Shown here: positions 1 through 9,400 of the stretch, in pieces
Layout: each line of letters opens with the position of its first letter
Numbering within the stretch: position 1 is the first letter of the stretch
Assembly (NCBI GenBank): GCA_900541575.1
Contig: UQKO01000033.1
Span: forward strand, 1-28,421
Reading direction: 5' to 3'
Length of the DNA: 28,421 nt
Origin: an uncultured Prevotella sp.
GTDB taxonomy: Bacteria > Bacteroidota > Bacteroidia > Bacteroidales > Bacteroidaceae
Position numbers and translations under genes: made by a program
Notes under the pieces: generated by a model
What the model saw: only the letters and a program-made list of their open reading frames with translations
What the model was told of the DNA's origin: nothing
Database searches by the model: none

Positions 1-53
1 CAATTGTCACTACCCCCTCAAAGTAGCGCGTCTACCAATTCCGCCACCTCTCC
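1..53 (-). tRNA. tRNA-Leu (anticodon GAG), 3' part cut off by window start
   Basis: On the minus strand the sequence begins GGAGAGGTGGCGGAATTGG, with the D-loop GGTAGACGCG typical of tRNA-Leu, and an anticodon arm CTACT-TTGAGGG-GGTAG that gives anticodon GAG. The variable arm, T arm and acceptor 3' strand lie outside the window. It is the third gene of a tRNA cluster transcribed from the promoter at 325-355. Confidence 0.9.
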
Positions 54-98
54 ATTCTTAATGTTTGTATGTAATACTCAGCCCGCAACATGAGCAGT

Positions 99-180
99 GC
101 CCAGAACAGGACTCGAACCTGCACGTCATTGCTGACACTAGTACCTGAAACTAGCGCGTCTACCATTCCGCCACCTGGGC
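99..180 (-). tRNA. tRNA-Leu (anticodon CAG)
   Basis: The minus strand reads GCCCAGG at the 5' end and CCTGTTCTGGGC at the 3' end, so the acceptor stem closes. The anticodon arm is CTAGT-TTCAGGT-ACTAG (anticodon CAG). A class II variable arm GTCA-GCAA-TGAC and the T loop GGTTCGAGTCC are present. CCA is not encoded. It lies between tRNA-Gly and a second tRNA-Leu with a different anticodon. Confidence 0.95.
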
Positions 181-208
181 TGAGAATTACTTCAGTATTT
201 CATGCTGA

Positions 209-280
209 GCGGAAAACGAGACTCGAACTCGCGACCCCAACCTTGGCAAGGTTGTGCTCTACCAACTGAGCTATTTCCGC
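209..280 (-). tRNA. tRNA-Gly (anticodon GCC)
   Basis: The minus strand starts GCGGAAATAGCTCAGTTGG and ends TTTTCCGC, forming a seven-pair acceptor stem. The anticodon arm CAACC-TTGCCAA-GGTTG gives anticodon GCC, and the T arm contains GTTCGAGTC. It is 72 nt long with no encoded CCA, and is the first gene of the tRNA cluster, about 40 nt after the predicted transcription start. Confidence 0.95.
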
Positions 281-324
281 AAATATCGTACCAATTCTAG
301 TAGCACTTGCTCTCAAATGCGGTG

Positions 325-355
325 CAAAGGTACAATTTTTTCCTAATTTACCAAA
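325..355 (-). promoter_or_regulatory. Bacteroidetes-type promoter of the tRNA cluster
   Basis: On the minus strand TTTG (352-355) is followed after exactly 19 nt by TACCTTTG (325-332), matching the Bacteroidetes consensus TTTG-N19-TAnnTTTG. Transcription should start near 318 and run into tRNA-Gly and the two tRNA-Leu genes. Between it and the rarA stop codon (356-561) nothing else was recognised, and no obvious rarA terminator. Confidence 0.8.
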
Positions 356-561
356 CAGAAACACTACTTTTTTACAAAGAAGATTCTTGTATGTACGATA
401 TTATTGCATTTGTTCATTCAATATGTTTTTTCCCGCAACAATTATAGCAATAATTTTACCCATGAGAAGAGATAGATGCATTTCTATTTACCCTTACATA
501 TAAAATTCAAATTATCTAGTTACAATAACATAGGCTATCAATCCATCGCGTCTTTTTATGC

Positions 562-1830
562 TTATCTCTGCTTATTCTGCCAAAAGGCATTCATGCGATC
601 TTTTGACCTATCTTCTTGCACATTTTTACAAGGATGCCAAAGCACCACATCTTTCAGCGCATCAGGCATATATTGCTGCGGAGTAAAATTCCCTGGATAG
701 TCGTGAGGATAGATATAGCCATCATGATAGCCCAAGTCGGCCATTAATTTTGTGGGTGCATTTCGTATAGGAAGTGGCACAGGTTGGTTGCCCGTTTGCT
801 TTACGAGTTGCAACGCATCGTTAATCCCCATATAGGCAGAGTTACTTTTTGCACTCGTTGCTAAATATACAGTGGCTTCGGCCAATGGGATACGGCCTTC
901 GGGCCAACCAATCTTGGCCACAGCATCGAAAGCAGCATTGGCCAGTAAAAGTGCATTGGGATTGGCTAACCCTATATCCTCTGAAGCGGAAATCACCAGC
1001 CGACGGGCAATAAACTTTGGATCTTCCCCACCTTCTATCATACGTGCCAACCAATAGAGTGCCGCATCGGGATCGCTTCCACGAATACTTTTGATGAAGG
1101 CAGAAATGATATCGTAATGCATGTCGCCCTCCTTATCATAAGCCAAAGGATTTTGCTGTAAGCGTTCCGTAATGGTCGCATTATCTATTACCAACGGATC
1201 GTCCTCGGACGCAGAAGTAACAAGATCGAGTATGCCTAAGAGTTTACGTGCATCGCCGCCACTATAGCGAAACAGAGCTTCCGTCTCCTTCACCTCGATA
1301 TGACGTTGCTTCAACACGACATCACAAGTCAAAGCACGATGAAGCAATTCTTCTAAATCAGACTTTTCAAGACTTTTTAGCACATACACTTGACATCGCG
1401 AAAGCAAAGGGCGGATTACCTCAAACGAAGGATTCTCTGTTGTTGCCCCTATCAATGTAATAGCTCCCGTCTCAACGGCAGCTAATAGGGAATCTTGTTG
1501 GGATTTGGAGAAACGATGTATTTCGTCGATAAAGAGAATGGGACTTTGTTCACCAAAGAAACGATTTGCATTTGCTTTTTCTATCACTTCGCGAACCTCC
1601 TTCACACCGCTATTTACAGCTGAAAGGGTATAAAACGGGGTTTCCAACTGATGAGCAATGATTTTAGCCAAAGTAGTCTTCCCCACTCCCGGAGGTCCCC
1701 AAAGGATAAAGGAAGATATGTGGCCAGCATCTATCATTTGTCGAAGCACAGCTCCAGGGCCAACCAAATGTTTCTGACCTATATATTCACTAAGCGTTGT
1801 GGGGCGCAAGCGTTCTGCTAACGGTTTCAT
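562..1830 (-). CDS. rarA: Replication-associated recombination protein A (RarA/MgsA), AAA+ ATPase
   Basis: This AAA+ ATPase of the clamp-loader/RuvB-related group acts at stalled replication forks and in the cytoplasm. The sequence shows Walker A GPPGVGKT at residues 45-52, Walker B ILFIDEIH at 98-105, sensor 1 IGATTENPS near 127-135 and a candidate arginine finger in LLSRC near 145. The C-terminal half carries the family's SIRGSDPDAALYWLARM and ASEDIGLANP stretches (helical lid and tetramerisation regions). At 422 residues it has the usual family length. The ATG at 1830 starts directly at the conserved MKPLAERLRP. It is the last gene of a minus-strand run, 87 bp after the ABC-F gene, and I see no strong promoter in that gap, so readthrough is likely. 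Confidence 0.95.
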   Translation of the reverse strand: MKPLAERLRPTTLSEYIGQKHLVGPGAVLRQMIDAGHISSFILWGPPGVGKTTLAKIIAHQLETPFYTLSAVNSGVKEVREVIEKANANRFFGEQSPILFIDEIHRFSKSQQDSLLAAVETGAITLIGATTENPSFEVIRPLLSRCQVYVLKSLEKSDLEELLHRALTCDVVLKQRHIEVKETEALFRYSGGDARKLLGILDLVTSASEDDPLVIDNATITERLQQNPLAYDKEGDMHYDIISAFIKSIRGSDPDAALYWLARMIEGGEDPKFIARRLVISASEDIGLANPNALLLANAAFDAVAKIGWPEGRIPLAEATVYLATSAKSNSAYMGINDALQLVKQTGNQPVPLPIRNAPTKLMADLGYHDGYIYPHDYPGNFTPQQYMPDALKDVVLWHPCKNVQEDRSKDRMNAFWQNKQR

Positions 1831-1917
1831 AATCTTAAAGTTGGGGATTATTTTGTTGAGACGTTACGAGATTGTTTTTCTTCCACGACAGGCGGAGACT
1901 AGTTTTCCTGCAAATTC

Positions 1918-3825
1918 CTATTCTAATTCGCTCAATTCGAGCCATCGCATTGACTTTTCGTCAAGTTCTTCATTGAGCAGAGGAAGTCGTTTGCTCTTTT
2001 CTGTCAGTTCTTCCACCGACAGAACACCCGAACATAGTGCTTCTTCTAGCTGTTTCTTTTCTGTTTCAAGATTGTCAATATCTTGTTCAAGCTGCTTAAG
2101 CTCTTGTTTTTCTTTAAAAGAAAGTTTGCGTTTCTTTTCACCGCCCCAAGTGTTTTGCTTTGCAGGAGCATTACTATTCTTACGCACTTCCTCTTTTTCT
2201 TCTCGCTCTTCATGATCGCGGAGCGACTTCCATTCGCGATATTCGGAATAATTGCCAGGGAAGTCATCAATACTTCCCTCTCCGTTAAACACAAGCAGAT
2301 GATCTACCACCTTATCCATGAAGTAACGATCGTGGCTCACCACGATAACACACCCCTTAAAGTCCTGCAAATACTCTTCAAGAATTTGTAAGGTTGCAAT
2401 ATCGAGGTCGTTGGTAGGTTCGTCTAACACAAGAAAATTAGGATTCTTCATCAATACAGTGCACAATTGCAACCGTCGACGTTCACCACCCGAAAGTTTA
2501 TAGACATAGTCTTGCTGACGAGCGGGAGGGAAGAGAAAATGAGTCAAGAATTGCATGGCCGTGAGATGTCGCCCGCCACCAAGATCAATCACTTCTGCAT
2601 ACTTTCGCACGGCATCAATCACCTTATCTTGCTCATTGAAATCCATACCCTCTTGCGAAAAATAACCAAAGCGCACGGTTTCTCCCACTACGAATCTACC
2701 GCTATCGGGTTGTTCTAGACCTAGCAAGAGTTTGATAAAGGTACTTTTACCCGTTCCATTGCCACCAACAATACCCATTTTCTCATAGCGAGAAAAGTTA
2801 TAATAGAAATCCTGTAAGATCACTTGCTTATGAAGTACCCCATCAGTTCCTGGCACTTCAAAAGCTTTGCTTACATATTCTGCTTCAAAGATTTTACTTC
2901 CAATGTAGCCACTTTTTACTTCTAATCGAGCAGCACGCTCTTCTCTTCGTTGCTTAGCCCGTTGCTCAAGTTCCACGAAAGCCTCCTTGCGGTAGCGAGC
3001 CTTCGTGCCACGAGCACAAGGCATACGACGCATCCAGTCTAACTCTTTACGATAGAGATTGTTAGCTCGTGCAATATTTGCATTTTGAGCAGTGATGCGC
3101 TGTTCACGCTTCTCTAAATAATATTCATAATTTCCCGCATAGCTATACAGGCTTTCATCATCGAGTTCTAGGATTTCCTGACATACATTATCCAAGAAAT
3201 AACGATCGTGCGTCACCATGAGAAGTGCTTTCGTAGTACGTTGCAGATAACCTTCTAGCCATTCAATCATCGTAAGATCGAGATGGTTAGTAGGCTCATC
3301 AAGCACCAACAAGTCGGGATCAGCGAGCAGCACATTGGCTAGTGCGACACGCTTCAACTGTCCACCCGATAGTTGATCTACGGGCTGCGAGAAGTTATTA
3401 ATTTGAAGTTTGGACAGAATCTGCTTGGCTCTTTGTTCAAAATCCCAAGCTTCTCGACGCTCCATCTCGTCCATCAGTTCGCTCAACCCTGGATTACCCG
3501 GAGTAGCCAGACATTGTTCATAGCGCCCTATTAACGTTGAAAGTTCGCCTGCTCGCATGAAACAAGCATCAATCACGGTAGTGCCTGGTTCAAACACTGG
3601 AGTTTGCTCCAATATAGCTATTTGTGTATCACGTCGAGTGACAATCGAACCACTATCATAATCTTCCTTTCCTGACAGAATATTAAGCAGCGTACTCTTC
3701 CCTGCACCATTATGGGCTATAAGCCCAACTTTTTGTCCATCTGCAATGGAAAAACTTATATCGTTAAACAATTCCAAGGCACCGAAACGCTTGGAAAGAT
3801 GTTGTATATCGAGTAACGGAGTCAT
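1918..3825 (-). CDS. uup: ABC-F family ATPase, Uup-like
   Basis: This is a soluble ABC-F protein with two fused nucleotide-binding domains and no membrane segment; ABC-F proteins act on the ribosome, and Uup is also linked to precise excision of transposons. Domain 1 has Walker A AHNGAGKS (38-45 region; the usual first Gly is Ala), LSGGQ 152-156 and LLVLDEPTNHLD 172-183. Domain 2 has GGNGTGKS 354-361, LSGGE 444-448 and FLVLDEPTNDLD 464-475. The linker between them is charged and helical (about 240-305). A Lys/Glu-rich coiled coil from about 565 to 635 matches the DNA-binding C-terminal domain that separates Uup from EttA. The length of 635 residues fits Uup. It follows tamL by 81 bp on the same strand without a clear promoter. 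Confidence 0.88.
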   Translation of the reverse strand: MTPLLDIQHLSKRFGALELFNDISFSIADGQKVGLIAHNGAGKSTLLNILSGKEDYDSGSIVTRRDTQIAILEQTPVFEPGTTVIDACFMRAGELSTLIGRYEQCLATPGNPGLSELMDEMERREAWDFEQRAKQILSKLQINNFSQPVDQLSGGQLKRVALANVLLADPDLLVLDEPTNHLDLTMIEWLEGYLQRTTKALLMVTHDRYFLDNVCQEILELDDESLYSYAGNYEYYLEKREQRITAQNANIARANNLYRKELDWMRRMPCARGTKARYRKEAFVELEQRAKQRREERAARLEVKSGYIGSKIFEAEYVSKAFEVPGTDGVLHKQVILQDFYYNFSRYEKMGIVGGNGTGKSTFIKLLLGLEQPDSGRFVVGETVRFGYFSQEGMDFNEQDKVIDAVRKYAEVIDLGGGRHLTAMQFLTHFLFPPARQQDYVYKLSGGERRRLQLCTVLMKNPNFLVLDEPTNDLDIATLQILEEYLQDFKGCVIVVSHDRYFMDKVVDHLLVFNGEGSIDDFPGNYSEYREWKSLRDHEEREEKEEVRKNSNAPAKQNTWGGEKKRKLSFKEKQELKQLEQDIDNLETEKKQLEEALCSGVLSVEELTEKSKRLPLLNEELDEKSMRWLELSELE

Positions 3826-3906
3826 TGATAATAGATGTAAGCCACCACGGAGGTAGGCTATATGCGTTTAATTACGTGTTTTAAATTATTCTCTAGCAAG
3901 CCATCA

Positions 3907-6399
3907 TCAGAACGGGTATCCTATGGCAAAGTGTAGGCCGAGCCCATCTTTGAAGCGTTCGATATTGTAGAAACCCGACTTCGTTGTTTGATAAGGTGCA
4001 TGCAATGCTACCCCCACATCAAATCGGAGCACCAAAAAGTCGAGATCGTAACGCAAGCCGAGGCCTGTACCTAATGCAATGTTTTTTAACGTGGATGCCG
4101 TAAGTTGAGCACCTGGTCGTTTCGGGTCGTTGCGAAGCGTCCATACATTACCTGCATCCAAGAACACAGCACCATGCAGATCGCCAAAAAGACGCGCTCG
4201 CAATTCAGCATTAGCCTCAAGCTTTACATCGCCCGTCTGATCCATATATGAATATTTCGTACTTGTGGGTCGATAAGAACCTGGCCCTAATGTACGTACT
4301 GTGAATGCACGCACACTATTGGCACCCCCCACATAGAATTGGTCGGAATAGGGCGCAGAGTTGCTATTACCATAACTATAAATCACACCGCCAAAGACAC
4401 GTGTGGCAAGGTTGACATTCTTGGTAAATTTTATCAGCTTATGCACCTCGGCCGTAACCTTGATATACTGTGCGAAAGGGTTGCCAAAGATTTCTTTATA
4501 TTTTTCGTTGAACTTCTTTCCGGCAATGGCATAACAAGCCGAGGTAAAGTTACCCGCTTCCTTCACCGACAACTGCACCCACCACGGTCGCTGTCTCCAG
4601 CTTCGGCTCTGATAAGTAAAAGTATAGCTTAGTGAAGGTACAAACTGATTGCGCATTGACACGTAAAGTGCAGGATTGGCAGCCATGATGGAATCGAACG
4701 CCTGCGTGGTGTGATTTAGCTTATCGAAGTCGAGACTGAAAAGCGTCAAATCATGCTGAGCCGTTTCTCTACGGTACCAATGATAGTTAACACTAAGTCC
4801 CATACTAACCATATTGAAAAACTTCGATCGATTTTTCCAATCAGCATCAAATGCGAATTGTGTAGAGGCAGGGAATCGCATTCTTCGTCGGCTCACGCCA
4901 GGGAATACGAAACGCGGAAATTTAAAAGCTAACTGCGAGCCGAGTTCATAGGAATTAAGCAAAGAGTTTCGCCCACCCGTGCTACGTCCTGTCTGCCACT
5001 CGTAAGAACCAAATATCTTAAACGAGACTTTCTCACCGCCTCGAAACGCATTACGTTTGGCAAGTTCGTACGAAACACCTGGTCCCACCTGCTGATTGCT
5101 TTTCATCGTTGCATTCATTTCAAAAGTGGAATCGTAGAGTTTGTCCATCACAGCCGAAATCACGATATCAAGCGTATCGCAAGTAGCCGACGTGTCGCGA
5201 GGTATATAATTGACATCAATCTGACTCAATACGCCCAATTGACCTAATTTCTCTAGTGTGGTCTTCTGATGTTCCAATCGATAAAGTTCGCCATGTCGGT
5301 GCACAATGGCATGACGCCACATGCTTGCCTTGAGTGGCATCTTCTTACCTGGGAAATTATATGTATAATATCGACGTTCAATATGATTGTCGAGCACATC
5401 TGCATCATGATTGCGAATATTGATTATAGCCCTCCCTATATACCATGGATGATCAGCCTTTTCGGGCTTATCTGCCACAGGAAGCACTTGAAGTTGCACA
5501 TAATTCTTTCGCTGCAGAGTGTCGGCACGGAAGGTCGTATAGTTGGCATTATAATAATAGTAACCATTGTTGCGCATCAGATTTTCTATACGCGTCTGCT
5601 CATTCGAGAGATTCACCACGCTGAATGCATCTCCTTTTTTAAGCAAACGTGCACCTTGATACACTCGCAGAATGCTATCTTGCGCAGATGGGAATCCAAG
5701 GTAGGCAATAGAGTCAAGCCGATAAAGCTGCCCAGCCTTTACCTGATAGGCCACTTTTGCCTTTTTGGCATTTCTTTTGTCGCTCAACACATTATAATCT
5801 ACCTTGCCGTGAAAGTAGCCATAATTGTGAAGCGTATTCGTAGCCACTTTAGCACGCATTTCTGGACTCACCTGACTGATTAATACAGGGTCTGTGCCAA
5901 ACGTCTTATAAATCCATTTGCCCAATCCTCCTTTGGCATCATACAAACCATTGTGTACCCAAAGTCCGATTTTCCAAGGCCAACTCAATGATGAAGAACC
6001 AAAAATGGAGTTGTTGGGCGGATAAGCCAACACTGCTTCCACTTCTTCCTTGGCTGTGGCAAAATCTTTTTCGTTTTGCTCTTGAGCTAGTTTCTGCGCT
6101 TTTCGTTCTTCCTTAGTCAGCGTATTTTTATCTTTCGAGAGCAGCCCTTGCTCGCTCAGTGTACTCTGCCCTTCTATCACGCGATTGATTTTCGTCACAG
6201 CATCGGCCACAGCGGTAATCACCCCCACGGAATCTCTACCACCTTTCTTACGCATCAAGGCAGGATCATCCTGGTAAGCTATCTTGGCTATACCTGTGTA
6301 AAGTTGTTCGTCATCGGGCAATGAGCGCGTTGTTGAACAGGCTGACAGCACGATTGCCGCCAGCACACACACGAAAAGATAAGGTATAGAAACTCGCAT
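3907..6399 (-). CDS. tamL: TamL: Omp85-family outer membrane lipoprotein (TamA-like)
   Basis: This is an Omp85/BamA-superfamily outer membrane beta-barrel, the partner of TamB. The N-terminus is a lipoprotein signal with lipobox L-S-A-C and lipidation Cys21, which distinguishes the Bacteroidetes TamL from proteobacterial TamA. The middle has POTRA-like stretches (GKVDYNVLSDKRNAKKAKV; GDAFSVVNLSNEQTRIENLMRNNGYYYY). The C-terminal half is barrel-like with alternating aromatic strands, a VRAF at 696-699 in the position of the Omp85 VRGF/Y loop motif, and a terminal aromatic residue (HFAIGYPF). The gene starts 55 bp downstream of tamB on the same strand, so the two are almost certainly co-transcribed. 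The length of 830 residues is normal for this group. The Gly of VRGF is Ala here, a mild variation. Confidence 0.88.
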   Translation of the reverse strand: MRVSIPYLFVCVLAAIVLSACSTTRSLPDDEQLYTGIAKIAYQDDPALMRKKGGRDSVGVITAVADAVTKINRVIEGQSTLSEQGLLSKDKNTLTKEERKAQKLAQEQNEKDFATAKEEVEAVLAYPPNNSIFGSSSLSWPWKIGLWVHNGLYDAKGGLGKWIYKTFGTDPVLISQVSPEMRAKVATNTLHNYGYFHGKVDYNVLSDKRNAKKAKVAYQVKAGQLYRLDSIAYLGFPSAQDSILRVYQGARLLKKGDAFSVVNLSNEQTRIENLMRNNGYYYYNANYTTFRADTLQRKNYVQLQVLPVADKPEKADHPWYIGRAIINIRNHDADVLDNHIERRYYTYNFPGKKMPLKASMWRHAIVHRHGELYRLEHQKTTLEKLGQLGVLSQIDVNYIPRDTSATCDTLDIVISAVMDKLYDSTFEMNATMKSNQQVGPGVSYELAKRNAFRGGEKVSFKIFGSYEWQTGRSTGGRNSLLNSYELGSQLAFKFPRFVFPGVSRRRMRFPASTQFAFDADWKNRSKFFNMVSMGLSVNYHWYRRETAQHDLTLFSLDFDKLNHTTQAFDSIMAANPALYVSMRNQFVPSLSYTFTYQSRSWRQRPWWVQLSVKEAGNFTSACYAIAGKKFNEKYKEIFGNPFAQYIKVTAEVHKLIKFTKNVNLATRVFGGVIYSYGNSNSAPYSDQFYVGGANSVRAFTVRTLGPGSYRPTSTKYSYMDQTGDVKLEANAELRARLFGDLHGAVFLDAGNVWTLRNDPKRPGAQLTASTLKNIALGTGLGLRYDLDFLVLRFDVGVALHAPYQTTKSGFYNIERFKDGLGLHFAIGYPF

Positions 6400-6453
6400 T
6401 GTTCGGTTTATTTGAAATCATGTAAGGCTTCAGAACGTGGAAGTACCCCTCCC

Positions 6454-9400
6454 CTACTCCTTAGCCTTCTTCTTTTTAAAGATAAAGAGTTCGCCCAATC
6501 TATCGGTCTTACGACGAAGCACCAAACCTGCGCCAGTCTTAGTCAACTGACCTTCTAGTGGGTCTTGCGTATTTCGGTCGTAAAACACTTTCACATAACG
6601 TGTAGCACCTTGGTCAAGACGATATTCCACCGACACATTGTTGATAAAACTCTCGGCAGAATTAGTAGCATCTACACCAGTCGAGACCTTACCCCCGACA
6701 ATCACACTAATGCGGTTCCCCCAGAAACGTTTCGCAAACTGGAAGGAGTAGTCCGTAGTGGCCGTACCAGTCTGTGAAGTACCGCTTTCCACACCGAGGT
6801 TGATATCGATAGTTTTGAGCGCTGCTCCTGCAATATTCTGTATTTCACTCTGCAAGAAAGCATTTAGAGCATTGTTGGCCTTGAAGCCTGAACCAGACAT
6901 CATGCTTTCATCAGTCATATACATCCCCGTGGCCATCATTGTCACAGCGGTCTTACCTCGCTGCTCTGCCGACATAGATGCGAGTTGGTTCTGCACATTC
7001 AAATCTTCGGGAGCTTCGATAGTAAACTCTAGTCCCATGTCATTGAGTGGCTTAGTAAGTTTCACTCCTACATCAAAATTTACCGAGCGTTGACGATCGT
7101 CCTCACTCACAACAGCCTTGGTTCGCTCTTTCGCTGTGATATTGAGCGTAGGATTCATCACGTCGCCTGTAAACTCTACGTATGAGCCTTGATCGAGTTG
7201 GAACGTTTTAAGCGGGATTACAGGAAGTTGATATTTCATCTGTCCGCTATTGACAGTGAATCGTCCGGTCATACGCATATCTCCCTGTTGGGTCATACGC
7301 AGCGTGAGATTGCCACCTCCCTCAAGGTTGACATAGCTTTGTCCGTCTTCACTCAAGTTGCAGTGAAATTGTGCAGCGTCACTTATACCGATGCCTAGCG
7401 TGATATCTACACCTCCATCGACAGCCTTTTTCTGTTCCTCAGTCGAGGTGGTATCGGCAAAATTGGTAAACTGCACGAGGTCGTGTAGACGATCATCAAC
7501 CGAAAGCGGAGAGTCCTTCAGTATGTAGGTCACATCGGTGCGCTCTAGCACCTCAAGCTTACCACGAATAGACAAATTATCAGTAGTTCCCTTGAGCGTT
7601 CCTAGATAGTTGGCATATACTTTACCGAAAAGCATCGATTTGGCTTTCTTTCGCGTATTAATAAGTTCAAAGTTTTGCGCTTTCATGCGAAAATCCATAC
7701 GCATGCGACTGAAGTCGGACATATCAAACACGCCATTGAGCACAAGTGGCTCTTTACCTGTGGAGTATAAATTATAGTCATCAAACAAGATGCGACTATT
7801 GTCTATCTCCACCGCCCGTTCGTCAGTGCGAAAATCGAAGCCATATACATCGGAGTAAATGTGAGCAGAATCCAAATCGAGCGAGCCATTTACGACGGGC
7901 TTATCTAGTGAGCCTTTCACATTAAGTTCACCCCCTGCAATACCCTTCATCGCAACGTCAGTTCCTGCCATGAATCCATTGAGCATCTGTAAGGGAAAGT
8001 CGTGAAGTTGCGCATTGCCCTCAAAGGTTCCCCCGTTACGATCAAAGTAAGTGCCATTGCATGCCAATACTTCCTCGCCATTCGAACTGATAAAAGCCGA
8101 TGCATGATGTTCGCCACCCGTTTTGGGTAGATAAATAGCATCAATGCCCACATTGCCCAAGGGCATATCTTCATATTTAAACCCATCAGCCGAAAGCGAT
8201 GCCATAGCCGAGAGTTGTTTGTCGGATAACATGCTTTGGGTCATGTGGATATCTCCGCTCAGCATACCGCCAAGTTTGGGCATATAAGGAAGAACGGACG
8301 ACAACTCAGCCAAGTTGAGTTGATTCACACTGACGGTTACATCGTTTGCCGAATCCTTGGGTTCGCCATAGATTTTCAATCCCGTACCATCATCGGCCAA
8401 AAGGTCTACATTGGCTCGAATACTTTGGTCTTTACCCAAGAATATATAGTTGTCTTTGTTCACCGTAAATCCGCGATAAGCAATCACTGGATTCTGTGGA
8501 TACAGATGAATGTTCACTCCCTTGTCTTGCAACATGGCTTGCAACCCAATATCCACTCCACGCTCACCACTGCTGTCATAGTAAGTCAGTTCCACACCAG
8601 CCCCAGACTGCATGAGATACGATTTCATTCTCACCTCTAGCGGATTGGGGTTCTTCTTATTATTCTTCACCATGCCTCGAAGTTGTACTCCTGTAGAGTC
8701 CTGGAAAAGATGAGTATCGATTGTATCAAGCAAGAGAGCCCCCACATGCATAGCCCCCACACGCATATCACCAAGCATTCCTTCATGCGGATTTGTCTGC
8801 ATATTCAGATAAACTGAAGAGAAAGAGTAGCCTTTCAGACGGGCAATATTGTAGAGAGGATTATCACGTCCGGCATTGAGATAAAGATTCATAGAGGGCA
8901 ACAGCCCCTTTAGCTTATCTTGATCTATATGATACTGACTTACCTGCTTGCCTAATTCATTAGCAAATTTGTTCACTTCACGCGCGATTCTATCCACATT
9001 GCCACCTGCGCCAAGCGTAAGTTGCAAGTCACCTGCCGAAGCAAATGCCGTGGTAGTATCTCGATTAGTAGAAAAGTCGAAGTAAACATCTTTCGCCATG
9101 GCGCTCATCCGCGGAGTTGTAAATCGATTATTCACCACACGCCCGTTCACACGATAGTCGGTAAAACTTTTGTTGGCCGAAGCCGTAAGTTCTACGTCGG
9201 TTCCATAAAGAAGAGTATCTTTGGTAACCCCCATTTTGAGCAAATCAAGCTCTGGCAGGCTTGCTTTAAGCGCCACATCATAGCCTTGCTTTCCAATCAC
9301 AGCGTTTCCTTCTCCATCAGCGTTGATTAGCGAATTGCGAACAGAAAAGCTAGCTTTTGCCCGTCCGCCTTGCAAGTGGCCGTTGAGTTGAATTCCACTA

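Noticed and set aside
5269..5883. 204-residue ORF antisense to tamL
   Set aside because: It lies wholly within a well-supported gene, with composition expected of an opposite-strand frame.
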